NCBI GenBank assembly: GCA_002077065.1
Contig: NAJO01000030.1
Location: 310,001 to 374,000 of the forward strand
Direction of reading: 5' to 3'
Source: Cryoendolithus antarcticus
Taxonomy: Eukaryota > Ascomycota > Dothideomycetes > Cladosporiales > Cladosporiaceae
DNA length: 64,000 nt
Position numbers and translations under genes: made by a program
The notes under the pieces: generated by a model
Databases searched by the model: none
What the model was told of the DNA's origin: nothing
Seen by the model: only the letters and a program-made list of their open reading frames with translations
In this document: positions 21,403 through 31,389 of the stretch, in pieces
Numbering within the stretch: the first letter of the stretch is position 1
Layout: the number at the start of each line of letters is the position of its first letter

Positions 21403-22784
21403 TCATTCCTTGCCAGTAGACCGATTGACACCCGAAAGTGCCTGCTTGGCTAGAACTGCCAAATACTGCCGTCAGCATGACACCCACGCATTTCTAACAA
21501 TGGTGGATATTCGCGACAAATCATAATCTACATCGTCCGCAACATCGTCCGCGGCTCATCATATGTCATCACCGTGTGCGGACGACATTCGGATTCAACC
21601 GACCACTACACTCGACGGCATCAAAAGATTCCATTCCGCGTTGCATGCGGGCTTGCATAAAGTCTGCATGAACATCCGGGATCCGTCGGAGTTAGAGTCG
21701 ATATTTCTCCGAAAGGCCGAGACGTGCAGAAGCGGCAGCGAGAGCGAGCCAAGCAAAGACATCAAAACATCAGGACATGGTAGAGTCACAATGCGGCACA
21801 CTCGCCGGCATGAATGTCGATCATGTCATGGTCGTGTGCATGCTGGGGATTTCTCCATGAGTCCTCCGACGCGCGAGACAGGACGGTGGGCTGACGTTCG
21901 ACATAACAAGTTGGGGGCTCATCGGGTCTAGGATGACATTGGACAGGTCGTTCAAAGCGTTCAAGCGAAGCATGGCGTTGGAGACTGGTTTAGTCAAGTC
22001 ACGGCGTTAGTCAAGGGAAGGTGGTTGAACACTGGGTACTTCATAAAGCTGATAGCAGATCCATCCATTCAGAGGACAATGGACCACGCGTGCTCACAGG
22101 TCTCGTCTTGTCGGCGTGTTGTGATAGATATCGCAGTACTTCGAGTAGTATCGTACCATCTTTGGGCAAACGACTGCGTCGTCCCTAGCCAAATGCTCGT
22201 GATGGACGTGGATGGAGTTTACGTACTTCGCCTGTTTGCATTGGCCCTCGCGGGGCTTGACTTTTGGACACCTTGCCTTGTACGTTGTAACAAACCTCGT
22301 AGGTAGGGGTCGTTCTGTCCATCTGAGGGATCTACCAAAATCCGAATCTCGTGAACAGGATGGTTTCAATCCCCTGATTGCTATGAAGTGCCAAGCCTGG
22401 CGGGGCATGCTGGCCAGGGCGGAGTAAGTTCCATCAGGAGACTGGTATGCGGTTCGTTCATCCCTCTTCCTGACCACGAATGTAGGAGTATATCGTAGTG
22501 AGGCAGCTCTACGCGACCTGTGCAAAGTCAGCCCTGTTACAATCACTCCTTTGGCGTTCACCAGTTGGTTTGCATTCCCTCGAACGAAATACGGCAGACT
22601 CCACATGCAAACTGATCTTAGCCGAAACGATCAGCCTGAACATCCTCCACATCAATATGACACGCTCCGGAGCGGCGCTCCACAGTAACAGACAGTTGTC
22701 ACCACTGCCGCGCAACGATGGCGGCTCGTGATAGTGAACTCAAGGCAAGCAAACTTTCCGTCTTTCTCTCGTTCTGACCATCAC
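21403..22784. other. 1.4-kb intergenic region
   Basis: Contains the 3' side of the Zn2Cys6 gene and the promoter of the aldose epimerase. The open frame at 22094-22606 (minus) has no recognisable domain. A short inverted repeat, ctgatc...gatcag, occurs near 22612-22631. I see no gene. Confidence 0.4.
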
Positions 22785-23904
22785 ATGCTTCGTACCCTCC
22801 CCAAGCTGTTCTCCAAGACCACCGCAAAGATGGCCACTAAGAAGTATTCCGACTCGTTTTCGTTCCTGCCTCAGGGCGGGATCATCCAGGACTTCAAAGT
22901 TGGAGGCACGAACATTGTACTCGGCTTCCCCTCTGCCGCGTCGTACAAGACCAAACACAGCCCATTCTTCGGCGAGACCATCGGTCGCGTTGCCAACCGC
23001 ATCTCGGGCGCCAAGATCAACAGCCTCAATGGGAAAAGTTACCCGCTTGCTATCAACAATGGGCCCAATACACTTCACGGCGGGGTCAAAGGCTGGGGCA
23101 AAGTTGACTTCGAGGGTCCGAAGGATGTCGAGAGGAACGGGAAAGAAGCTGTACTGTTCACATACTTGAGCAAGGATGGGGATGAGGGCTTCCCTGGTAC
23201 GGTGGAGTTCAAGCTGTGGTATACACCCAGTGTGGAGAAAGATGCAAGCGGAATCGAGAAGACAAGCTTGGAAATCGAGTACGAGGTTGAGCTTGTTGGA
23301 GATGAGGTTGAAGAGACTGTTGTTGCTGTGACGAATCACAGGTACGCTATACGTAGTCCGGTTCTGAAATCGTGTACTGGAGTGCTGACGCAATTGTGAC
23401 AGCTACTTCAACATTTCTGGCGGCCCAACTCTGGAGGGCACTCAATCGACCATGGAAACCAATCTTCACCAAGTCGTCGACGATGATGCGATCCCCACAG
23501 GCGCGATTGAGCCTTACCCTGAGTTCGAAGCCAAGAAGGAGTTCACTCTCGGTGCGGAGACGCCAAAGCCAGATCACTGCTTCGTAGTCAACACAGATCC
23601 TGCCAGCGTGCCATTAGACACGCGCTCGCAGTCGCTGCAGAAGCTGTGCTCGTTCTACCACCCGAATACGAAGCTGCACTTGGAGGCGTTGAGCACAGAG
23701 CCGGCGTTCCAATTCTACACCGGCAAATTTATTGATGTGCCGGAGATGGATGGACTGCCTGCGAGGGGACCCAGGAGTGGTATGTGTATTGAAGCAAGTC
23801 GATATGTGGATGCTGTGAACATAGATAAGTACAAGAGCATGGTGCTGCTGAAGAAGGGTCAAGTCTGGGGCAGCAGGACGGTGTATAGGGCGTGGAAGGA
23901 TTGA
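22785..23904 (+). CDS. Aldose 1-epimerase (mutarotase)
   Basis: Exons 22785-23341 and 23403-23904 encode 352 residues; the 61-nt intron (GTACGC donor, GACAG acceptor) falls within NHSYFN, a conserved site. Hallmarks are FGETIGRVANRI, NGPNTLHGG (a substrate-binding His), NHSYFN (the catalytic acid His) and PRSGMCIEASRYVDAVN (the catalytic base Glu). The enzyme interconverts alpha and beta anomers of galactose or glucose ahead of the Leloir pathway. ATG 22785 gives a 15-residue basic leader (MLRTLPKLFSKTTAK) before a second ATG at 22830. The longer form could carry a weak mitochondrial signal; most family members resemble the shorter cytosolic form. Confidence 0.9.
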
Positions 23905-24216
23905 GCCGGCGTAGTAACTAGGTGAGACGTTGTCATGTATGCAGGAATTGACGTTCGGAGAGAACAGAATAGTTGACCGTGAAAACTTGACCCGCATCTG
24001 GTGACTCGGAATCACGAATGTTCTGATCGCTCCGATTACTCATGTCGAAGGATCGAACACCGGGCGGGCTTCGCTGCGCCGCAATCTTCACTTCACCTTG
24101 ACTAGGTACTGACTCATATCACATATAATACTGTACTCAACTGCGAACAAGTACTTATTCACGCTTTGGGGGTGAATTAAAATACAGTCCGCAGAGCGCT
24201 ATCGCCATCGATAGCA
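23905..24216. other. Intergenic region with possible TATA element
   Basis: A 312-bp spacer. TATAATA at 24124-24130 lies about 90 bp upstream of the next ATG and may be its TATA element. Nothing else is seen. Confidence 0.4.
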
Positions 24217-24972
24217 ATGACAAGGACGACTCGCGACACTCGCCCTTTCGGCAACTTCGCGTGGACGCAGCACACTCCATGTCTAGGCTGCATTCGCAAG
24301 TTCGAGCACAAATGTGCCTGCAAAGCATTTTACCACTACGATCCCGCCACACGTAAGTCGATTCAGCTGCGATATCCTCCCGCGCACTTCCCAACAACCT
24401 CAATACTGGATCTTCCTGCCGAACTCCGCAATCAGATCTACGAGCTGGCCTTCGTCAAGCCCGACACTCTCCATCACGACTGGTGGCAACCGTGTCTCAC
24501 CTTCGCGACCCGTCAGATTCGTGAGGAGTCACTTCCGCTCTTCTACGCCTCGACCCATTTCTGCATCAGAATCAGACCTGGTCGAGACGGGGAGCTTGCG
24601 GATATCAAGCAGGCTAAACGCTGGGCACTTTCGCTTGATGACAAGCATGTCCGTAATATGCGCAAAGTCTCCATACACGGAAACATTCCATTGGACTATT
24701 TCCCACATCTCGATCTTGTTTACGATCTGGACATCGGCGCGGACGGGAAGGTAGCGTGCACCAGCAACGCGGGTCCAACGTCTGACGTATGGCACAACCT
24801 ACAAAGGTACAGTGTCCCTCTTGCCCGTGCGATTGAGGCATTGATGAAGGATCTAGATGGTAGACAATGGAGTCGAAGGACGCTATTGAGTGCGCTTAGA
24901 ATCTCCCGAAAAGCGCGGTCGAAAGCTGTGATGCTGGATCGACAGCTTCGTCCTGATCGCTACAGGAAATGA
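24217..24972 (+). CDS. LPxELR-family protein (F-box-like/2EXR-like) with N-terminal Cys motif, copy A
   Basis: An intact single exon of 251 residues. Residues ~22-35 hold CLGCIRKFEHKCAC, a C-x2-C-x7-C-x-C motif that could bind zinc. At ~65 comes ILDLPAELRNQIYELAF, the LPxELR signature of fungal F-box-like and 2EXR-type proteins. Then follow WWQPCLTFATRQIREESLPLFY, a segment around KRWALSLDDKHVRNMRKV, and a basic C-terminus (RISRKARSKAV). The same modules recur in the copies at 43131, 44158 and 45883. The function is unknown. The F-box-like start suggests a protein-binding adaptor, but this is inference. A nonsense-mutated relative lies 500 bp downstream. Confidence 0.72.
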   Translation: MTRTTRDTRPFGNFAWTQHTPCLGCIRKFEHKCACKAFYHYDPATRKSIQLRYPPAHFPTTSILDLPAELRNQIYELAFVKPDTLHHDWWQPCLTFATRQIREESLPLFYASTHFCIRIRPGRDGELADIKQAKRWALSLDDKHVRNMRKVSIHGNIPLDYFPHLDLVYDLDIGADGKVACTSNAGPTSDVWHNLQRYSVPLARAIEALMKDLDGRQWSRRTLLSALRISRKARSKAVMLDRQLRPDRYRK

Positions 24973-25474
24973 GGAAGGTATCTGCGGTAAAATGATTGTA
25001 TGATGGCGGAAACATCGACTGGCTTCGCAAGGTTAAATGCTTGACAGGCGTGTCGCACACACGCAGAGAGCGACTACTGACAGCTCGGAATGCACCTGTC
25101 GCACACAAACAACTCGGTGTGTGGTTCGGATTTTCTTCCACCACCTCAGATTTCGGAGCCGCCACGCTCATACAGCGATTGCCTTACTGGTCATGCCGAG
25201 CTTCAAATGGACTATCAAGAGTGATCCTTCTTTGAAATCCGCTGGACAGAATCCAGCTTGGCATCTCTAGGTCTCTAGAATACGCCATGCAGACGGTACA
25301 ACACACATGCCAATGATTGACTCATAAAGTGAGGTTCGTCGACTACATCTGGATCAAATACACTCGGTCCAAACGCTCATGACCGTACGTCGACTCTGCT
25401 GAGGTCAGACATCTTAGTCGACTAGCCTTCATTCAAAGCCTTACGCACCACGCCAGCGATCGTTCATAGCCGTC
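24973..25474. other. Intergenic region between family copies A and B
   Basis: About 500 bp with small chance ORFs only. I see no repeat borders that would mark a tandem duplication. Confidence 0.4.
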
Positions 25475-26104
25475 ATGACTGCCAACGAACATTGGGTAAA
25501 AGGACCAGCAGCGGCCAATTTCAAGCTGTCTGCTCCTGTTATCAGCAAGCATCTTGCGCTTGCCCGGCCCACGGACCCTCAAGCATCTTCCCATGACCTG
25601 CCTCGCGAGCTCCGAGATCGTGTCTACGATCTCGCCATCCTTCCAAAACCCGAAGCCTGCAACAAAGACTGGAAGCAGCCACCTCTGACCTTTACATCTA
25701 AATAAATACGCCTCGAATCTCTGGCCCTGTTCTACAGTAACACTCATTTCCGCGTTTAGATCACCGACGCAACTCCTCTCGAAGATCTCCATCGAGCTCA
25801 AAGCTGGGCCCGGGCCCTCGGAGCCGAAATTGTTCGCCACATGCACAAAGTGTCACTCACTGCCAGTCCACCACACCCGCTGTATGTCTATCCCATCGAG
25901 TTGATCCTACAGATTGATGACTCAGGGCGAGTGGATTGTCACGACAAGGAGGAAGATGAATTTTGGAGATTTAATCCTGATTCTCTCGATCAGCGAATGA
26001 ACAATCTGATAGCATCAATCTCGAGGAGATCTTGGAACAGCGAGGCTTTTCTAGCTGCGTTGGAGAAACTGGAGGCATGGGGAATCCTGCGTGGGTGTAT
26101 GTGA
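25475..26104 (+). pseudogene. LPxELR-family pseudogene, copy B (two in-frame stops)
   Basis: One reading frame runs from ATG 25475 to TGA 26102-26104 and matches the family throughout: HDLPRELRDRVYDLAI, then DWKQPPLTFTSK, IRLESLALFYSNTHF, AQSWARALG and a conserved C-terminal part. It is broken by TAA at 25703-25705 and TAG at 25757-25759. The TAA aligns with the Gln of copy A (TRQIREESL against TSK-stop-IRLESL), so a single CAA-to-TAA change explains it. There are no indels in about 210 codons, so the loss looks recent or selection is weak. It lacks the N-terminal Cys motif. An intron spanning both stops is possible but I see no suitable splice sites. The pseudogene ends about 100 bp before the APC2 stop. 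Confidence 0.75.
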
Positions 26105-26206
26105 CATGCCATGATCCTCATAGGAACAAGCCAACATGTACCTATGGCATTACATCGTACGTCAGTAGTAGTCGTGATCGGAATGGGCAGGCAACATTGA
26201 GCGCGC

Positions 26207-28888
26207 TCACTTTGCCGCCCACATCCCACCATCCCTTGCCACCATCCCCTTTCCCTCCATCTCCCCTAGAAGCCACTCCACTTCCTCCTCCCCATACGTG
26301 AACGTTGGCAAGACCATCTTCAGCATATTCGTGATGCCCATGAACCCACCCACCTCCTTTGCCCCGCCATTCTGCAGCATGTTCGCGATGAACGTTTCGA
26401 ACATGGGTGCGTTCTCTTTGAACATAGCATCCTGAGACTTGAGTCCAGATGCTGCATCGGGCTCAAGGACTGCGATAGGCGCAGGTGGAGCGATGTCTAG
26501 ATCTAGGCGTTCGAGGACGAGGTAGTGGCCTGAAGATGGGTGTTGGTAGATGACTCGTCTCGAGAGCCAGTATTGAACCGCATCGAGAACGAGCTCGGGA
26601 TCCATGTTCAGCTGAAGCTCGAGGTCTAGAATCGTGAAGCCAATGTCGGCGTCGTACGTGCTTCCTCCGAAGAGGTCAACGACGCTCCCACGCCAGGCAG
26701 GGATGTCTTGCTCTTCGACTGTGCGATCCTCGAACTCCAGTCTCACGGAAATCTTGGCTAGAGCATCGTGCCAGTCTAGCGTGCGCTGCCCACTGTGGCG
26801 CGCAAACAGCTCCGACATCTTCTCTGTAGCAGTTCCAATCTTGCCTGGCATGACAAATGTGTTGGAGCGCAATTGCGGCCAGAAGAAGCTGGACAAGATG
26901 CGAATGCTGGTATCGATCCCGTTGACCGGCCGTACTTCCGCAGGTTTCGCAGGACTGGGTGCTGATGGGAGCCGACCTCGCTTGGGGTACAGCAAGTCGC
27001 CGCGGTGATTTGCTACTAGCTTCACAGTGGCGAGAAACTCAGGCTGACTCATCTGTGCAGCGAACATGCCATAAAGAGCATTGATCGTGATGCCGTCCAG
27101 TGGTATAGCAGCCTGCAGCTCTCGAGGTGAAGGGACAGCGGCACGATACTTCTCTGGGAACATCCGCTTCTCAAGCATGATGGAGTCACGCATGTCTTTG
27201 AGCATGACCTCTGCAGCTTGCAGCTTGCTTGGATCGAAGCGTGACTTGAAGAGCTCCACTAGCCTCGTCTCTCTTGCAAATTCCGGATCCGCGCCTTGCA
27301 GTAGATGCTGTGCCAAAACTGTCGTCACCTCCTTAATGAAGTCTTCTTGATCGAATAGGCCTAGAATGTATGATAGCACATCCTCGGACTTCGTGAACTT
27401 GTGATTTGGTCCTGCATCGATGGGCTCGGGGACCCAGTTCATGTCGTCCCAGTCAGAACCCTTGTGCTCTTTCACATCCTCAAGCGATGAAGTCAGGACT
27501 TCTCTCGTGATATCGGAGCAAACCTTATCGTTGGCGAGATCAACACCCTGGCCAGCATCGTCCACCTCAGCGAGGAAACTAACGGCGATAATGCTGACGG
27601 TGTCGTCTCTGCCACGCAAGTACACACGTATGGGAGCTGCGACTTTCTCGAGCAGTACGCCGCGCGCATCAAGGAGTCGAAATGCGTGAATCATGTTCAC
27701 GTAGATACTCAGAACTTCTACCGTACTGGCACCTGCGTGAAGCAGTCGCTCTTGGATCTGACTCGTCATAGCAGCGCAAACAGTCGCTTTCTGTGCGGCT
27801 CCGCCGTCGATTAGATGACTTTTAATGTCCAGTAATGCGCCAGTGCTGTGCGGCCAGAGCTTGACATAGTCAAACAATGCTGCAGTGCGCTTCCGCGCCA
27901 TACTTGCTACCGCAGTAGAAGTGATGCGCGAGACGTCACCCTCAGAGAAGACGTAAGTCGAGCCAGTCAGAACGCTGATAGCGTCCTGCACCGAGGGCGC
28001 AAAGTGATCCTCGATCCAATGCCGCAGCTTAGGCACGACCGAACTTTTCGCAGCCCAGTCGACTTGCAAGCATCTGCGCTCAATCGCAGGACCATCAAGC
28101 AGGCGGTTGGAAGCGATAGCCAGCGCGCGCTCTGCTAGATTACCTCCGAGACCGAGTCGATGAAGGTCCGCAAGCGGAAAGCCAGCGAAGCTAAGTCGGC
28201 AGAGACAGCGGCTAGTAGCTCCACATCGCTCCGGTTTGCTGTTCCGATTCAAGCTATCTCGCATCTGCTGGTACAGAGCACTCGCCAGAGTCTTCTCCAG
28301 CCGTTGGCGAGGTATGGAGTGCAGGATAAGGGAATGCCAGCCGGCGCTGATCTGTGAGCTCCATGCATCGAAAGCATACTCGAGATCTCTACCTTGTAAT
28401 TGATTCCGTAACGATGAAATCGGCGCAAAGTAGAATTCCTGGGCCTTCTGCAGTACCTGAATGGTGTTGTCTATCAGACTGCGTGCTGCTGAGACCGGTA
28501 CAGGTGACTGCCATGATACAAGCTCAGGCAGTACATACTCCCTGTAGTGAGTGCTGATCTCATTGAGATACCATTGTGCGAGTAAGGTACTTTTCGCGGG
28601 CAGATTCAGCAGCACGCCTAGTGCCTGCGAGTCCTGCCGGCCTGCTCGTCGCGTCTGCCCGTCCGCGTTAAGCGCGAGATACCTTGTGATCGTACTCCAA
28701 GCTCGATCGGCTTGAGAGGCATCGCCAGACAGATTCTGCGGTAAATTGAAGCCTCCGAATGGTCGACCAGGACTGGCCAACGATCCGATGTCCGGTGTGG
28801 CTTCTGGGGTGGGCGTAGTGAAGTGCTCGGTTGGGAAGATCGAGGCGAATACATCGTGACGACCAGTGGCCGACATCAGCGCAGCCAT
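26207..28888 (-). CDS. APC2: Anaphase-promoting complex subunit 2 (cullin-type)
   Basis: An intronless gene of 893 residues; ATG 28888 is the first true ATG. The N-terminal two thirds are helical cullin-repeat-like. The cullin-homology region includes SRFDPSKLQAAEVMLKDMRDS, LSSFFWPQLRSNTFVMPG, MSELFARHSGQRTLDWHDAL and LDLELQLNMDPELVLDAVQYW. The C-terminal winged-helix (WHB) element ends with EEEVEWLLGEMEGKGMVARDG. Apc2 scaffolds the APC/C ubiquitin ligase with the RING subunit Apc11 and drives mitotic exit. Length and motif order match fungal Apc2. It is divergent from the phosphatidylserine synthase gene. Confidence 0.92.
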   Translation of the reverse strand: MAALMSATGRHDVFASIFPTEHFTTPTPEATPDIGSLASPGRPFGGFNLPQNLSGDASQADRAWSTITRYLALNADGQTRRAGRQDSQALGVLLNLPAKSTLLAQWYLNEISTHYREYVLPELVSWQSPVPVSAARSLIDNTIQVLQKAQEFYFAPISSLRNQLQGRDLEYAFDAWSSQISAGWHSLILHSIPRQRLEKTLASALYQQMRDSLNRNSKPERCGATSRCLCRLSFAGFPLADLHRLGLGGNLAERALAIASNRLLDGPAIERRCLQVDWAAKSSVVPKLRHWIEDHFAPSVQDAISVLTGSTYVFSEGDVSRITSTAVASMARKRTAALFDYVKLWPHSTGALLDIKSHLIDGGAAQKATVCAAMTSQIQERLLHAGASTVEVLSIYVNMIHAFRLLDARGVLLEKVAAPIRVYLRGRDDTVSIIAVSFLAEVDDAGQGVDLANDKVCSDITREVLTSSLEDVKEHKGSDWDDMNWVPEPIDAGPNHKFTKSEDVLSYILGLFDQEDFIKEVTTVLAQHLLQGADPEFARETRLVELFKSRFDPSKLQAAEVMLKDMRDSIMLEKRMFPEKYRAAVPSPRELQAAIPLDGITINALYGMFAAQMSQPEFLATVKLVANHRGDLLYPKRGRLPSAPSPAKPAEVRPVNGIDTSIRILSSFFWPQLRSNTFVMPGKIGTATEKMSELFARHSGQRTLDWHDALAKISVRLEFEDRTVEEQDIPAWRGSVVDLFGGSTYDADIGFTILDLELQLNMDPELVLDAVQYWLSRRVIYQHPSSGHYLVLERLDLDIAPPAPIAVLEPDAASGLKSQDAMFKENAPMFETFIANMLQNGGAKEVGGFMGITNMLKMVLPTFTYGEEEVEWLLGEMEGKGMVARDGGMWAAK

Positions 28889-29193
28889 CAATGCCAGCCC
28901 GAGAGCCTGGGGGACATGGTCATGAACAGATGATCACTCCTAGACTGAAGCGCGAAGGTGTCACGGTGTCACATGTTTGGAGGGCAGGCGCGAGTCAGTC
29001 TGGCAGTGACGTCGCCAGCGCTGCGAGTGAAACCAAACAAAGCGGACGAAACCAAGTTCTTGAGTATGTATTGCATGCCATTGATTACGAGTCATATTCT
29101 TCACAGAGTAGCGCAGTGACTTCTGTAGCTCTTTCGACCAATTTTCCCTCTGATTGACCATTCGCCGTCTCATCCAGCCGCGCAATCAACACC
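28889..29193. other. Divergent promoter region, APC2 / phosphatidylserine synthase
   Basis: This 305-bp spacer must contain both start regions. No clear TATA box is seen on either strand. Confidence 0.45.
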
Positions 29194-30039
29194 ATGTCGA
29201 AACGATCAAATGCCGCGAACGGCATTCAGAAGCCGGTGAAGGAAGCAGTCGAAGAGCCCAGTATGCCATAGCGAGTACATTTCACGGAACTGAAACTTGT
29301 CTGACAGCTTCTCATAGCACAAGATAAACAAGTCCGCCTCCTCAACGATGTCAACCCGGGCCACTTCAGTCTCGTCCGCGCGTACCACCTTGCCGACCTG
29401 ATCACCCTCATGAACGGCTTCTGCGGAGTCATGTCGATACAGTTCGCCATGCGATACTGCCTAGGCTCGCCACTTGATCATGGGAACCTGTATACGTCTC
29501 TCGTGCTTATGCCATTGGGACTGTTCTTCGACTTTTTCGATGGAAAGGTGGCAAGGTGGAGGAAGAAGAGCAGTCTGATGGGAGCAGAGTTGGACTCGCT
29601 GGCAGACTTGGTGAGTACCTACGAACAGACGGAGCGCCGCGCAGAAATGACACGCTAACGGATGTTTCAGATCTCTTTCGGCGTGGCACCTTCAATGGCC
29701 GCCTTCGCAATCGGCATGCGAACAGGTCTCGACCAACTCCTCCTAACAATCTTTGTGCTTTCTGGCCTAGCACGACTAGCACGCTTCAATGTGACGACTG
29801 GCAACATTCCCAAAGACGCGAACGGCAAGGCGAAGTACTTCGAAGGCCTTCCGATTCCAACGAGCTTGACGATCGCCGGTCTGATGGGTTTCTGGGTGTC
29901 GCGTGGTTGGCTGCATGCAGACATCCCATACGGGACCCTGCTACAGGGCACACTATTGGAGTTCCACCCGATGGTACTCTTGTTTGTTGCGCATGGCTGC
30001 TGCATGGTGTCGAAGACGCTACACGTGCCGAAGCCGTAG
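29194..30039 (+). CDS. CHO1: CDP-diacylglycerol-serine O-phosphatidyltransferase (phosphatidylserine synthase)
   Basis: Exons 29194-29260, 29318-29610 and 29671-30039 encode 242 residues; the introns are 57 and 60 nt. The CDP-alcohol phosphotransferase motif D-x2-DG-x2-AR-x8-G-x3-D-x3-D is complete: [11 protein letters not shown] ... GAELDSLAD, around residues 94-120. The upstream conserved stretch [25 protein letters not shown] and the later [15 protein letters not shown] and [11 protein letters not shown] match fungal Cho1/Pss1. It is a multi-pass ER membrane enzyme that makes phosphatidylserine from CDP-diacylglycerol and serine, the first step to PE and PC in fungi. The stop codon lies within a short tandem duplication. 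Confidence 0.92.
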
Positions 30040-30062
30040 ACGTGCCGAAGCCGTAGACGTGC
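30023..30062 (+). repeat. 17-bp tandem duplication spanning the CHO1 stop codon
   Basis: The unit acgtgccgaagccgtag occurs at 30023-30039 and again at 30040-30056, followed by 6 bp of a third copy. The first copy encodes the last residues (HVPKP) and the TAG stop. The second lies in the 3' untranslated region. Confidence 0.95.
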
Positions 30063-30231
30063 ATATTGAGAGTAAAGAGCAAAGAGAATATGACATGGAG
30101 TCATCATGGAGGTCAGTGAGATACCCAAAAAGTCTTGAGTCAAGTAGCGATAGTTGGGAACGACGATCGGAAGGCAAAGTGCAGGAGCTTAGCTTGAACG
30201 TGGTAGCCGCACATGCATGACTAGATGAACA

Positions 30232-31100
30232 TCAAGGCACTCCCTTCCCACTCCTCACAGCTTTAGCCAACTCACTCTGCGCAGTATCATCCGCATACCT
30301 CTGATAAATCGAATAATACCTCTCCCTCTCACTCATAACCCCAGCCATACTCTCCCTGCCCTCCAGCGCCTTAATCCATCTCTCAAGTCTCCCCCACACC
30401 TCTCCCTCACTCTCCCCAGGCAACTCGAACCCACCTTTGAAGTGCCCGAAAACCCACAACCTCAGCACCCAAGGCGCAATGACGAAGTCAACAAGACTGA
30501 TCTGCTCGCCGAGGAACCAGGGCCCGGTGGAGTGGAGCTCAGCGGCGAGTTCTTTCAAGACTGCAAGGAAATCGCTCTTCGCTTTCTCCAAGCCCGACTT
30601 ATCGGTCATGGGCTGGTATTGCAGATACCTATGCCACGCTGGAATAAACCTCGACCCGCACCAATCCATCCAGATCCTGCATTTCGCTCGCAAATAGACA
30701 TCATCGGGCAACAACTTCGGTCCGTGGTCTGGGTACGCTTCTTCTAGGAATTCGCAGATGACGTTAGACTCATAGAGCGGTTTGTTGTCGTATTGCAGCG
30801 TTGGAACGAGGCCGCGAGGATTTAGCGAGAGGAGGGATTGAGGTTTGTGATAGGGATTGACTTCGACGTATTGGTAAGGGATGGACTTTTCTTGGAGGAT
30901 GGACCAGGGGCGTTGGACGAAGGGGCAGCTTTGCGGAGGGTCAGCTCGGAGAGTCGCGTAAATGACTAGGAGAGGATGACGAGGACTTACAACCAGCCGC
31001 TATAGAGTTTCAGAGGTTGCTCTGATTGATGGTCATCGACTATCGCTCTGGCTGAGCCGGTGGCAACTGGGTGAAGATTGGCGTCTGGATGTGAGGACAT
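30232..31100 (-). CDS. Omega-type glutathione S-transferase
   Basis: Exons 31100-30991 and 30928-30232 encode 268 residues. The 62-nt intron (GTAAGT donor, AAAG acceptor) splits the thioredoxin-fold active-site region; joined it reads LKLYSGWFCPFVQRPW. The cysteine at residue 38 sits where omega-class GSTs carry their catalytic Cys. Further N-terminal-domain signatures are YVEVNPYHKPQSLLSLNPRGLVPTL and LYESNVICEFLEEAYP. The C-terminal all-helical domain includes GPWFLGEQISLVDFVIAPWVLR. It probably has glutathione-dependent reductase or dehalogenase-like activity in the cytosol. The physiological substrate cannot be told from sequence. Confidence 0.88.
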
Positions 31101-31389
31101 GTTGATGACCGGCTGATCGAGCCGTCGATGATGTGACTTATCGTGAAGGAAGATGTATCTTGAAGCAGGTTGGCTTCAGCTGACTACTAGTAGTGTATTA
31201 TTATTATGGTTGACTGTGACGTACAGATCTGCATTAATCGTCGAGGTGGGGTATCTCATGTATCTCGTTGCGTGCTTGGGTGCTACTGTGTTGCGCACCC
31301 AGTCGCGCCTTCTTTTATCCAACAACATCGTCTTCTCCCTCCATTAAGGTCGCCCGACATCTCCAAATATTTCACTCCTTTCCACGTTC

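Noticed and set aside
22608..22632. U2 snRNA-like string (gatcttagcc) near a small inverted repeat
   Set aside because: Only a few bases match the start of U2. The branch-recognition and Sm sequences that should follow are absent on either strand.
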